Assembly: GCA_022925895.1 (NCBI GenBank)
Contig: JAKSYS010000643.1
Coordinates: 1 to 36,009, forward strand
From: Fragilaria crotonensis
Lineage: Eukaryota; Bacillariophyta; Fragilariophyceae; Fragilariales; Fragilariaceae
Direction of reading: 5' to 3'
Length of the DNA: 36,009 bases
Within the stretch, counting starts at the first letter, position 1; each line of letters starts with the position of its first letter. This document shows positions 1 to 10,318 of the stretch, in pieces. The notes below the pieces were generated by a model. The model was given only the letters and a program-made list of their open reading frames with translations, did no database searches and was not told the DNA's origin. A program made the translations under genes and the position numbers.

Positions 1-3000
1 GCAAGCAACTAAGCATCAGATGGGTCAGAACATGAAATTGATTGATTAAACATAGTAAGATTCGATGTATACCAGATCCAAGATATTGTGGCTCAAGTAA
101 ATGTGAAATTGCGTGCAAACAATCTCGTTCAATGATCGAATGAGAAACGTTTATTCATGAGATTTAAAGGGTAGCCACATACTAGTACTACTTACTTCAC
201 TCTGATACTAAAGGAATGTCCATTTCTCTGAATTCTGCCGGCTTCTGAGGATTCTGGCACTTTTGTCGGACTTGTAGAGCACAATGGCTGCTGCATTAAT
301 GGGATTGAGGATCATACTTGATCGCCATGTCAAGCTATTTCTGTCCTAGGAGCACAACGCTCGTTGAGGTTTACCGAAAATGGATGACTTGAGAAACTTA
401 ACAAGCTACTATTCAATTTGCAAACCAAGTTGAATGTCATTGATGGTGTTGTGATTTCATCACACCAGCACATACTGCAACTCAAATAAATAGGAGACAC
501 AATTGCAATCACATGCTGGATGAATGTTTATTTAATAATATGCTGTCAAAAATGATCTGACAATGTTGATCACTTAATATTATGCATGTGGCTTGATTTG
601 ATCATTCATGGCCACACAACTTCCAAAATCAGCTGTATTGCACACTATTGATGTAAACAAGTCTTTGCAGCCTAGTAAATTGCTTCACAACTTCGTTTAT
701 TGGGACTCCCATTCCTTCCAAACAGCAAGAATGCTTTTGAAATGCTTGTAAACAGCATCCAGGGTGTATCCAGAACCGATTGCACTGAACTATAAACATG
801 ACATTGCAGACAAGTCTAGCATAATCATGCTGACCTCCAGGAGGCACTGAGATCAATGCAAGCACATTCCTGTTCAACAAGATGATAACATCTTCAAATG
901 TCATCGCTGAGAGCCAACAGCTTCTCTTCTTGCCAGCCCAGAAGCTCCTGATACCCTAATGGTTAATACTGCTTCAATTAATGATGCATGGGATTGTAGA
1001 ACTTGTCAGACACTTTTCTTGAGCTTCCTCTTCGCTTTTTGAAAAAATGGTCATAGCCTAACATCCTATTCTCCATTGATACTGGGTTGGACAGACAAGA
1101 AAACTCACAAAGGTTTACAACATCTTGTTCGAGAGATGAGACATGAGACCATGGAATGTGACGAGAATTCCTCACTTGGATATTTCATCAAGACAAGTAA
1201 AATGACTGGATTCAAGATAGCACATTCAGAGCAGGTGAACGTTTCAATGCATGATGGGGTGATTTCTTTACCTCTGCATGGGTACATTCCACTTGCGGAG
1301 GGGAACATTACGACGACCATCTTCCATGCTCCAAGTCTATTCGCCGTGTGCAATAGTGACCCTTTCTTAATGAAGGTCGCTCTTGATCTATTCCGAGCCA
1401 CTTCGTCTTGTTGCTCTGGCACGATGGTTGGCCTGTCAGCTTGCTATCATGATCCACGACATCAACCCAGTTGCATTAGCGAGGTCGGACGTAGGATGAC
1501 TTCCAAAATGTGATTCATGATTCAACTATCGCCATGCCTTTGAAGGTGAGCAACAGACGGCTCATCCAATAACTCTCCCGCTTTCATCGTCGACAAGAAA
1601 GTTTTGAGGAATGCCAACCACTTCACTTCCATTATGCGGTAATCTGGAAGAAGTATGCTCCTGGATTGTGGATATGATACTCCTACCGACAATTGCGTCC
1701 AAGCAAGGGTGCACTTGAACATCTTCCCCACTGATGCGTCCATTCGCCACTGCTTTACAAAGTATTTCACTACGTTGGATTTCCTGTTGAATATAGAGGA
1801 AACAGTTGCGATAAAGGCCAGGCTCTACCATTTAACCAGTCGCCATCGGGTATTCCAACCCAGTCGAACTCACCACATTGCACCATGGGCTATTGGACGA
1901 TATGCCCAGAACGGGATGTCTTGACCGAGATTCAAGCTGCTCTTCGCGTGTTTTACCGGGTGATCGACTCAAGTATGCGGCTAGTAGTGATCAAGACAAT
2001 AAGAAACCGTACAGCACTTCCGCTTATGGAACAATTGAACGAGGATGCAGATCGCATCGCAGAAGAATATCTTGTCCTCCTCTACCCTCAGATGCCGTTG
2101 GGTACTATTGTCTCGGAACACGAGAGCTCATCTTGTATTTGGTGACGCGACTGTCACATCGAAATACGACGAGGCCATTAAAGGACGTATCCAAACCAAC
2201 AATACCCACCGGATAGGTGGCAAGTCGATTTGATCCAGATGATATCGGATCAGTGGCACTGTGGCACACCTTAACGCTTGCTCAGAAATCAAGATGTTCA
2301 CGGAAAGGATGCCCATAGTCGCCAGCAAGCGGAAAAATAAAAAAGTCAGATGGCAATGACATCGCAGTTACTTGCAACGACAGATGATCTGGAGCCAAGA
2401 GCACAATCACTATGGCAACAACATCCCCGGAATCACACGAGAGATATCCACCGAGTGTCACGAAGAATTGGTCGCTACCAGGGGCAGGTAGTGGGTCATG
2501 GGCATGGGCAGAAGATGCACTCCACAACTTCAGTACTTCGTACTTTGTACTGTACATACTTCCTATCATAAAACAAATGCAAATTTCATCCGCATAGTAT
2601 GCCGGGCCCTCCCCCGCCGTGGGTGCTGACAACAGTACAAGTACGGGGCCTACCCCAGTAGCGAAGAGACAGAACGAAAGTAACAGTGCATGCACGATGA
2701 CGCGACTTGACTCGAGAGGAGAACCGGATAGGCAGAGCAACACGGGCTGGGCACGGAGCGGTAATTCTCAAACGAAGATTTCGTCTCGTGGCTTCTACAT
2801 ACAATTAATACCAAGTATGGTACACTACCAGAGACACCTTTCAGCAGCGACAACAGCCGCGGAAAACAGGTTGACGTGGGCTGACGCGGTGCGTACAACG
2901 TCAGTGCCACGGAGCGAATCCAAACTAAAGCTGTTTCAAGATCATTATCTCGAATCAATCCAGTGAACTATGCGAGGTTCGATTGACTCTCCTTCGTTTC

Positions 3001-3128
3001 TCAATGGTAACGTATACCTTTCTGACCTGCAGTAAAGTACTGGGCTGAAGGCCGAACCAGCACGTCGAAGCTATCGTTCTTTTAACACACATACTACTGT
3101 TCCCAGTACTGTAGCGCGCCGTTCTGAT
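1..3128. other. Gene-poor stretch, no supportable gene
   Basis: I find no ORF with recognisable domains here. Open frames of up to 153 codons exist on both strands (for example 1076-1513 plus, 1105-1422 minus, 2282-2743 minus), but none shows a family motif, a consistent codon pattern or a join to a neighbouring frame. Runs of shorter overlapping frames at 600-2250 could be a decayed mobile element, but I cannot name one. The part at 2525-2640 and 3035-3115 is rich in GTAC/AGTACT words, as are other intergenic regions of this window. The last 100 bases presumably contain the promoter of the methyltransferase locus at 3129. Confidence 0.5.
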
Positions 3129-4116
3129 ATGGTGAGCCTTGCATTCAGACCATGTCAACCAAAGGCAACGGCCGTCATTCTGTTGTCATTCTTCACATAT
3201 GGATTAGGCTACCTTGTTGGTCGCTTACAAGGTAATGCACCAATTGTTACTGTGCCCGTTAGTACCATGCTCCGTTGTGACAGCGGAAAGTTGGCGGGTG
3301 ACGATCCCATCAACGCTAGCGTTCCTGGTCAAGAATATGGAAATGGATGGCATTCGATAGAAGTTTTCTATGGAAGGTCGGATCATTTGGAAGATTCTCT
3401 TCCTAAGGACGCTGAGTGGTTTTCACAAGTTCGCCAAGACGAAATTGTCGCTAAGTTACTTAATGGAAAGAAACGGATTCTTTGTCGACTTGGCGGCAAG
3501 TGACGCGACGGTTCTTTCGAACACCTACAGTTTGGAAAGGAAATTTGGCTGGACTGGCTTGTGTATTGAACCAAATCCCATCTATTGGGCAAATCATTCG
3601 TACAGAGACTGTCAGTTGGTTGCTGCAGTCGTTGGCAAGGAGAGGATGGCAGAAGTTCGTTTTCGATTTAATGATGAAGTTTTGGGAGGAATTGCCGCCG
3701 ACGGTTTTGACAGTGGAGAACAGGGCAAAGAGCAATCCGATCGAAAATATACCGTCACACTCAAGGAGATTCTCCAGCGATTCAACGCTCCCAAACATAT
3801 AGACTATCTTTCGTTGGATGGTGAGGGGGCAGAATCCTACGTTCTCTATCAATTTCCGTTCACCGACTACAGGGCCTCGTTAATGACGATTGAGAGGCCA
3901 ACGGATCATTTAAAAGCACTGCTCGGTCGGAACGGCTACAAAGTCCTCAAATTGCTGAGTTCGTGGGGTGAGACATTGTGGGCGCACGAATCGATGATAG
4001 ACTCGTTGGATCTGCTTAGCCTTGCCGAGTTCACGAGCACTCAATCACCCACACCGAATCCCACTCAACCACCCACATCGAATCCCGCTGGGGGACACAC
4101 CAACTACGGTAATTAG
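3129..4116 (+). pseudogene. FkbM-family methyltransferase, one +1 frame break
   Basis: Two overlapping frames together encode a protein of about 328 aa. The first (from ATG 3129) gives a short cytosolic tail and one hydrophobic segment at about residues 12-32, as in a type II Golgi/ER membrane anchor, and then a conserved SQVRQDEIVAKLLNG stretch. The second frame takes over near 3471-3473 (AAA run) with GFFVDLAASDA, ERKFGWTGLCIEPNP and DYLSLDGEGAES. These are the SAM-binding and core motifs of the Methyltransf_21/FkbM family, which O-methylates sugars or similar acceptors. Removing one A would join the frames. The C-terminus is a Pro/Thr-rich linker with a 24-bp tandem repeat, stopping at 4116. 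A decayed glycosyltransferase-like domain follows within about 20 bp, so the two may once have been one gene. The single break could also be an assembly indel. The family call is firm; the pseudogene status is less so. Confidence 0.75.
4039..4086 (+). repeat. 24-bp tandem repeat in Pro/Thr linker
   Basis: Two adjacent 24-bp copies (4039-4062 and 4063-4086) differ at two bases. They encode the repeated Pro-Thr-Asn linker after the methyltransferase domain. Such P/T-rich linkers typically separate folded domains in secretory-pathway proteins. Confidence 0.8.
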
Positions 4117-5025
4117 AATCTCTTCCTCCACAGTCGGAAGTTGCGAAACGGCTTCGAGATTTACAAAGCAATTGTTCTTTGGCGGTCGGACATACTCATG
4201 GCGAGGTGAATTCAGTGGGATGGGATCTGACATACATGCGTGGTCGAATCAGTTGTGGGTGGCCATGTTGGAATCCTACAGACTGAAAGCTCCATATCCA
4301 TGGTTATGGACGGATGAACACGTTTGTGGAATGAATTCATCGTGGTTATGCTATTTTCCCGCGTCGGTATCAACTTGCCCCGATGAAATCGTCCTGCCTC
4401 AGTTAGAACCTGCAAATGATTGTGGCGCACCCACAAAGACGCCGAAGGCGCTGCTTTAACAGATTTTCGTGCGAGCGCAACGGAGTTTCGTCTGTTTCGA
4501 AGTTGTCATTCGGGAAGCCGAACGGCAGCTTCAAGCTGTCTTTGGGGATAAGGAGTGCCGCTAAATCTCATCACGGTGCACATGAGATGGGGAGACAAGG
4601 TTGAAGAGGGGCTGCAACAGTGGTTTCGGATTTCATCACCGCTGTCGAGACCATAGTAAAGGAAAAGGATCTTGACTCGTTCGCATTTTGCTGTGCACCG
4701 AAGATCCAATTGCCGTGGAACAGTTTCGTGCCGCTGCACACCCATCGTGGAAGATATACATGGACCACTTACACGGAGTATCTCCCTTTCGAATGAACCA
4801 CACGGTTGTCTACAACGGTCATTCCTATATCGCGGCGGATCTGAAGGGAAGCCTGGACTGTGGGCACTAGGTTCTTTATTGGTTGCCATGGAAGCTAATT
4901 ACTTCGTTCTGACCACCATTTCCAATTGGTCTCGTCTGATGAATGAGCTACGAAAAAATGTTGTCAATCCTCGATGTGGCAACTGTACTCACATGATCGA
5001 CCTTCAAGGAGGAGGCGAGTGCTGA
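4117..5025 (+). pseudogene. Decayed fucosyltransferase-like domain
   Basis: Recognisable pieces lie in order but in changing frames. 4130-4440 resembles the N-terminal half of FUT8-like enzymes (SDIHAWSNQLWVAMLESYRL, then WLWTDEH and a Cys-rich stretch). About 4496-4561 reads VVIREAERQLQAVFGDKEC. At 4576-4602 stands VHMRWGDK, matching the HxRxGDK nucleotide-sugar signature of alpha-1,6-fucosyltransferases. 4620-4685 reads DFITAVETIVKEKDLDSF, 4688-4840 LLCTEDPIAVEQFRAAAHP and NHTVVYNG, and 4846-5025 GLWALGSLLVAMEA and ISNWSRLMNELRKN, ending at a TGA. At least six frame changes in both directions, with in-frame stops between pieces, make this a pseudogene. No separate start or membrane anchor is visible, which fits a former fusion to the FkbM domain upstream. 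The exact fucosyltransferase subfamily is uncertain. Confidence 0.65.
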
Positions 5026-5180
5026 AGCAGTGATATGGTAGCAGCATTTACTATTTACTGCAGTTGCGAGCGACTCGGAGGCGTATTTACGTATTTACAC
5101 GTATTCACAATGTTTACCGTCGCCAGTAGTAGCGAACGCAGTACAGTCGACGTCAAAATGCATCAGTTTTCATGTTCATG

Positions 5181-5228
5181 TATGTCATATGTCATACAGT
5201 ATGTCATATGCCATACGCTATATGGCAC
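5181..5228. repeat. TATGTCATA-type short repeat
   Basis: A 48-bp AT-rich tract repeats TATGTCATA/TATGCCATA several times with partial dyad symmetry. It lies in non-coding DNA after the decayed glycosyltransferase. No function is evident. Confidence 0.5.
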
Positions 5229-5424
5229 ATTTCAAGCCACTAGCTATGTCGATATCATACGCACGTGTTATTAGGAACACCACGTACTACGATGTCGTAC
5301 AGTCGTACTACACCACCGTCAGCTGCAGAGAAGGCGGACGGTTGACGCCAGACGCACGAAGCCCCCGCCGTCACTCAGATCAGCATGCATAAGCGATGGA
5401 GGAAAGCATACACCTACTACTAAA

Positions 5425-5950
5425 AGCATCTCCACTGGAGGAGCTATTTTTCAGTTTAGTGTTGAATTGCTACAAGTATGCCCAAAAAAGTACCACCCAT
5501 TGGGCCTTAATGCTATAATTTAGCTGTTCAACAATGAGAAACACTATTCACGAAGCTATAGATGGTCCAAAATCAATGATTTCACCTTCGTCGCTCAGGT
5601 TGTCCTATTTGATCAGTTCTTGGACTCAAGCCCTTTGATCACGGGTTCGATGCATTTGTAGCGTGATTGACATTTGGTGCGCCATACTTTGCACTCGGCG
5701 CATCAGCATTTGACAATCGCAAAATGACAACCAACACGAACATTGCATTGGAAGACAATCTTGTTGATGTCATTGACAGTATTTTTATGGCGCGCGGTTC
5801 CGCTCCCGTTTTTCAACGCAATAATAGCACCTCCGGTGGCAAATGGACGTATCCGAAATGTCCAAAATAGGTTGCTAAAGACGCTAGCTAGCTAGCTACT
5901 ACTCGAAGAAATAGCTAGCGTTCAATAAATAGCTCCTCCGATGGGATGCT
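5425..5950. mobile_element. Putative MITE with about 25-bp imperfect TIRs
   Basis: The left end (5425-5449, AGCATCTCCACTGGAGGAGC and TATTT) is matched by the reverse complement of the right end (5927-5950, AGCATCCCATCGGAGGAGC and TATTT) with one gap and few mismatches. The intervening 470 bp hold no convincing gene; the 67-codon frame at 5667-5870 has no recognisable features. A second inner inverted repeat (5881-5890 with 5912-5921, ACGCTAGCTA/TAGCTAGCGT) lies near the right end. Flanks are CTAA-like on both sides, so the target duplication and superfamily are not settled; a PIF/Harbinger-type origin is possible. The remaining parts of 5026-6585 outside this element show no gene. Confidence 0.6.
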
Positions 5951-7115
5951 CTTAGGTATGTCTCTGGAATAGGGTTTCTAACCTAGTATATGGCAACGTA
6001 GTTGTGTGATGATCACACTTATCAAAAGAATTAAGACATGGATCAGCAGTAGTTGCAATCATCTTCTTGGAACCAAAATGCAGCTAAACATTTGCAAAGT
6101 GCAATCATGAGTGTCAGAAGGCCAGCATCTCAGATTTGATTTTGTCCTACCAACAGTTGAGAACAAAACCTCCGAGACTTCTCGAAATACAGAAACCACG
6201 GACATATTGCTGGCTGGGTGTACAAGAATATTGTTTTATCTGACAACTAGTCCGAGTAGCATGCATGATTCACCAGAGTGGCACGCCATGCGTGATGATG
6301 AATGCAGACTGTAGACTTTGCTCAATTAGACGATGGCATAGAAGCAACGATGAAATACAATGCACTGACAAGTTGAAAAAACCAATGCAATATATCTGCT
6401 GGCTTATCATGACCCACCCACATGGTTCTGAGCAGTTGAATGTTTGTTGGCATCAACAATGCAGCTCCATACATTCTTGCATCCACTTATACTTGTGAAT
6501 TGCTGTGCATCCTTGCTAAGGATAGCAGAAACCAGCACCCCCAAGGTAATGCTGATATTCAGTACTAGTACTAGCTAGAGTAGCTTTGTTTTGCGATGGA
6601 GCAATGCATCTATTCAATGAGTGCTCCAATTTTGGTGCCGATAACCAACCAAAACGGCTGATCATTGATGAACGGCAATGCATAGGCACAACGAATGCTA
6701 ATGCCATCATCAACTCTGAAGGATTGTGCAGGTACCCAATTGACGTCCATTTGAATTTAGTCTACACTGTTCATGTACAAGCAACCCGGAAAAGCCAAGC
6801 TTTTGTTTTGTTGAACCATCAACCATCAGAGTGGGTGCGTACGCAGCCAGTTTCGAGTTTCGAGTACGAAAGTTGGGGCTCCACTTTCACTTTTAAGGTT
6901 TTGTCGAATACATTACGGTATGCATATCATAAGGAAGGAGGGCGTGATTGCGGGTTGTGGGTACACGTGTACTACAGCAATGCACTTGATTTTTCACCCA
7001 CCCATTCGTGCCTTCTCGTACCGCCCGAGGACACGTCTGAGGTTGAGTGCAATTCATCATTTCTGGATGCTGAACGAAAACAGAACTACAAGGTTTGCCC
7101 GCGCAACGCGTATGC

Positions 7116-7123
7116 CGTATGGG
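7116..7123. repeat. Target-site duplication, left copy (CGTATGGG)
   Basis: The 8-bp CGTATGGG immediately precedes the left terminal inverted repeat of the MITE and is repeated exactly at 7478-7485 after the right one. Eight bp is the duplication size of hAT transposons. Confidence 0.9.
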
Positions 7124-7176
7124 CAGGGGTGCTAAATTTAGGCGATCTGGCCAAAGCGCCTACCAGCGCCTAAAAA

Positions 7177-7214
7177 GTTTAATTTAGGCGCTTTGTCGAA
7201 GTCTAATTTAGGCG
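7177..7214. repeat. Subterminal direct repeat, copy 1
   Basis: The 38-bp unit recurs at 7395-7432 with two differences. Each copy contains two TAATTTAGGCG or CAATTTAGGCG words also found in the terminal repeats. Confidence 0.85.
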
Positions 7215-7394
7215 CTGGGGTTAGGGTTACGGTACAGTGCCCTATGCCAGTACTACTCGGAGTACAAACAAGACACAACAAGCAAGCCCACAGCCCACAG
7301 TAGTTCCTTATTGTGCTACTGGTACTGGCTACTGGTTATAGTACTAGTGTCTACTGTATATAAAAATATATTCAGCATATATACCTTTATCTTC

Positions 7395-7432
7395 GTTTAA
7401 TTTAGGCGCTTTGCCGAAGTCCAATTTAGGCG
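7395..7432. repeat. Subterminal direct repeat, copy 2
   Basis: Second copy of the 38-bp internal unit of the hAT-type MITE, in the same orientation as 7177-7214. Confidence 0.85.
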
Positions 7433-7670
7433 ATTATGCTCGTAACGGTAGGCGCGCGCCTAAATTTAGCACCCCTGCGTATGGGACATTCTTGCGCAAG
7501 CGTCAATGACGTGTCGGACGAAATTCCTTGAAACGGTTCAGAATTTTCGATCTCGTTTCCTCGACCTATCGCACCACATGATCCTGACTCATGTAACGCA
7601 TCATGTCCGGTACTCCAGTTACGGTAAGGTGCGGCTACATAGACAGGTCAAGGCTGTTGAATCGGGTTAA

Positions 7671-8290
7671 TTTTTCGTTAGTGCCTTGATTGCCAAGTAC
7701 TAGTACTCGGAGTACACTTTTCAAGGCATAGTATGATACAAGGATAAGTACATCAGGGCGACGAAATGTTTTTAAATATAACTTATTTATTCATACATGT
7801 ATATGTATTTTGATTAAAATGTGATAGTATCGTTTTCGTACGACTCCACAATTTTAGTACAAGTACTGCGCGCTTTCCACTTCATGTCTTTCTATACTGC
7901 ATCGACGGAACGACATCTGCTCTCGCAATGTCATACCACTCTCAGCACAGGCAGAACCGTAAAGCAGTCCTTGATTGAAGGAATATGCATCTTTGAGCTC
8001 CATATAATATATATTAGCTAGTAAAGATTCGTGCGGAAGAATCCAATCGTTCAGAACCCACCTATTGCAGTCGGAGTACCTATTGTACCAGCAAAAATCA
8101 TTCGCGACGAAACGTCCACAAAAAACGCAATTGGCAAGACAACGTTATTTGCAGTGCACACACACTCGCTGTTACATCAAGAACAAGAGCAAGAACAACA
8201 ACAAAAACATCGTGTTGGAGTCTTGTCATTGCCCTCATCTTCATTCAAATTTCATAGTTCACTGTTCCATTCCTCGAATACAAATACAAA
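7671..8290. other. Intergenic, no gene seen
   Basis: AT-rich non-coding DNA with GTAC-rich words (7695-7715, 7855-7870). The frames at 7821-8021 and 8031-8298 begin at non-ATG codons or overlap each other and show no family features. The final 150 bases (ending in an A-rich leader) may be the promoter and 5' leader of the small ORF at 8291. Confidence 0.4.
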
Positions 8291-8470
8291 ATGATTGAAA
8301 CTCGATCGCTCAAGGCTGCCGCCCAACGTATTGTAAAAATCTTTCGGGCCCGATCCAAGTACCAACGACAAAAGCAGCTCAAGGAGGAACTCAGTCGCAA
8401 GTTTTACAGTGGTGAATTGTTGGCATCCCGACGTCGTGGACCCATCAGTGGGACCTCTGTCCATCCCTGA
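8291..8470 (+). CDS. Small basic protein, 59 aa, unknown function
   Basis: ATG 8291 in the context AAAATG opens a 59-codon frame ending TGA at 8470. The protein is strongly basic (many Arg/Lys) and predicted helical in its first 40 residues (for example AAAQRIVKIFRARSKYQ and KQLKEELSRKFY), with a Ser/Gly-rich tail. No signal peptide or membrane segment is visible. I do not recognise a family. The regular amphipathic pattern, the A-rich leader and an ORF ending 11 bp from a convergent ORF argue for a real gene. It is short enough that chance is not excluded. Confidence 0.4.
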   Translation: MIETRSLKAAAQRIVKIFRARSKYQRQKQLKEELSRKFYSGELLASRRRGPISGTSVHP

Positions 8471-8481
8471 AGATTTATTCA

Positions 8482-8775
8482 TCAGGATGTTGTTGACCTA
8501 GTACCAATGTGTTGGTGGAGTACCATGACGCCTGTGACATGCCATGTTTTCCAGCGGCCGTTGGCTTGTATGGTTGTGAACCGAATGACACCTTTAGCAA
8601 TGATCGCTTGAACTGTTTCAACATTTGTTCCACGCGCAGGACACACATACACATCTCTCTCTTGAGGACGATGAATACTAAACTCGGAATTCCTCAACTC
8701 TAATTTCTTTATAACGTTTTCCCATTTTGGATCATTCCACTCTTTGCAATGAAGTTGATACAAATCGCATTTCAT
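8482..8775 (-). CDS. Hypothetical protein, 97 aa
   Basis: ATG at 8775 on the minus strand opens 97 codons. The N-terminal half is charged with an aromatic-rich start (MKCDLYQLHCKEWNDPKW); there is no membrane segment or recognised motif. It is convergent with the 59-aa ORF, tail to tail at 11 bp, a spacing also seen between firm genes in this window. Evidence is limited to the open frame and the ATG start. Confidence 0.2.
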   Translation of the reverse strand: MKCDLYQLHCKEWNDPKWENVIKKLELRNSEFSIHRPQERDVYVCPARGTNVETVQAIIAKGVIRFTTIQANGRWKTWHVTGVMVLHQHIGTRSTTS

Positions 8776-9112
8776 GCTTCACACACACTATACTTCCAAA
8801 ACGTCACGGAATCTGTACACCATGCACGAGGAAGTAACGACTCATTGTCACGAAGCAACCTTGTAGTGTAGTGTTGATGTGACTAGTCTACAGCATACAT
8901 GCTTGACACATGCTCACATCATCCAATACATGTTCTGGGGGGAGATTTTACCCTTTTACAAATGTTATCGTACGGTCGCCCTCTCGCTCTTCACCCATCG
9001 TCACATCCAATTTCCAACCCAGTCGCCACCCTCGAGAGAAGAATTGACTCTTGTTTGTAATGTAGTATTGCGCACCCGCGTGCGTGCTTCCTCACAATTT
9101 GCTTCATCTCGT

Positions 9113-10318
9113 TCACATGACAACACCACCATCCACCTTGCCCATGACCAGAGCCAACAATGCCATGCGTACAAACATGCCATTCTCCATTTGTCGAAAG
9201 TAGGCAGCTCGTGGATCCGAATCCACTCGAGTATCAATCTCATCCACTCTTGGAAGCGGATGCAATACAATCATGCCCGTTGGAGCCTTTTTCATCACTT
9301 CCAAATTGACAACATAAGTTCCCTAACAATGTAATGTATTGAGGAGGAAACATGGACATGATTAGCTCAAGTCATGTGTGTGCCATGTCCAACAAAACTG
9401 GCGCATCCCATTCAGGACACTCACCTTGACTGCTTCATAATCCTCAACCTTGGCAAATCGTTCTTTCTGTACTCGAGTAACATACAACACATCCGCGTCC
9501 TCCATGGCCGCATCCATGTCGGTGAAGCTCTGTTGCTCGACATTGTACTTGGCCACGTAGTCTTGAACGCATTGTGGCATGGACAACGACGGAGGTGCGC
9601 AGTACCTCAGAATCACCTTGATCCCACTTCTCGCAAACAATTTCGACAAGGAATGAACTGTCCTTCCGTGTTTTAAATCTCCCAACATGACGACAATGAG
9701 TGCTTTCTGCTCCTTGTCATTCTTCGAGTTGAACTCCAACCCTCCCGTCTTACTTTCGTTCATTCCCAAATCATAATCAAGTTCATTGCAAATCGTGTAC
9801 AGATCCAACAGTGCCTGCGTCGGGTGTTCACCGGTCCCATCCCCAGCATTCAGGACTGGTTTCGCCGCAACCTGCACCACTTGTCCAACACTTCCCGTGA
9901 CGGGATGCCGCAAGACTGTCAAATCGACATAACATTCCAGACACTGGATGGTATCGGAAAGAGATTCACCCTTTTTGTTGGCGGATGAATTCCCCTCCCC
10001 ATCAACATGAATTGTTGTACCACCCAATCGTTGCATGGCAGCTTGAAAACTGCACGCAGTTCGAGTCGAGGCTTCGAAAAAGACTGTTCCAAGAATATGA
10101 TGTGCCAATCGATTGTCACCACCGCGATCGCGAACTAAAATCTTCATTTGTTCGGCAAGTTGTAACAAGAGAATGAGACCCGATGGAGTGATTTGAGTGA
10201 CCGACAAGAGAGATGCTCCTTTCCATGTTGCTGGATCCGACGTTAGCGTGTCGGGACGTGGGATGAAATGGGAGTAGTTACCGTTGTTGTTGTTGCAGTC
10301 GCAAGCGCTCATGGTCAT
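9113..10318 (-). CDS. pyrB: Aspartate carbamoyltransferase (two exons)
   Basis: Catalyses carbamoyl phosphate + L-aspartate to N-carbamoyl-aspartate, the committed step of pyrimidine synthesis. Exon 1 is 9425-10318 (298 codons from ATG 10318) and exon 2 is 9113-9322. The 102-bp intron 9323-9424 has donor GTGAGT and acceptor TTAG, phase 0. The 367-aa product shows the family motifs in order: carbamoyl-phosphate loop FFEASTRT (residues 80-87), KGESLSDT (116-123), VLRHP (135-139), [12 protein letters not shown] (165-176), GDLKHGRT (213-220), and HPLPR (319-323), the last lying in exon 2. The length suits a stand-alone bacterial/plant-type enzyme, not the CAD fusion. The N-terminus ([12 protein letters not shown]) is no clear plastid or mitochondrial presequence. 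It shares a 475-bp divergent upstream region with PNO1. Confidence 0.95.
9323..9424 (-). other. Spliceosomal intron in aspartate carbamoyltransferase
   Basis: Donor GTGAGT and acceptor TTAG on the minus strand join ...YEAVK to GTYVVNL, restoring the conserved order of the family. Reading through instead gives an early stop at 9362. Confidence 0.85.

Larger units (their letters stand above)
7124..7477. mobile_element. Non-autonomous hAT-type MITE, 354 bp
   Basis: Perfect 21-bp terminal inverted repeats begin CAGGGGTGCTAAATTTAGGC at 7124-7144 and are mirrored at 7457-7477. Perfect 8-bp direct repeats CGTATGGG flank them. The CAGGGGTG terminus and the 8-bp duplication are both typical of the hAT superfamily. 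The element has no transposase frame. Internally it carries two 38-bp direct repeats (7177-7214 and 7395-7432) that contain the TTTAGGCG word of the termini. Such subterminal repeats are usual transposase-binding sites in hAT elements. The perfect ends and target duplication suggest a recent insertion. It sits inside an otherwise open reading frame. Confidence 0.9.
6586..7670 (+). pseudogene. Unknown ORF interrupted by a hAT-type MITE
   Basis: An open frame of about 180 codons runs from 6586 to the left target-site copy at 7123 and then enters the MITE, where it stops at 7173. If the element and one copy of its 8-bp target duplication are ignored, the same frame continues from 7486 for a further 62 codons to TAA 7668-7670, about 241 codons in all. 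I recognise no domain; the sequence has several Cys and aromatic residues and no transmembrane segment. The annotated first codon is TTG, so the real N-terminus may lie at a downstream ATG or in another exon. The open continuation across the empty site is suggestive but could occur by chance at a few percent. Confidence 0.3.

Noticed and set aside
629-2233. Series of short frames on both strands that might form a decayed transposase or multi-exon gene
   Set aside because: I could not connect any two into a recognisable family order, so it stays unannotated.
2282-2743. 153-codon minus-strand frame with hydrophobic stretches
   Set aside because: No recognisable motif, overlaps several other frames of similar length, and shows no join to a second exon.
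5641-5670. GGTTCGATGC resembling a tRNA T-arm
   Set aside because: No acceptor, D or anticodon arm can be paired around it. A similar GGTTCGATTG at about 2974 also fails.
7211-7235. Telomere-like GGGGTTAGGGTTACGG
   Set aside because: Only about two repeat units, inside the MITE; similar single words occur at 24747-24760 and 25073-25083. Not a telomeric array.
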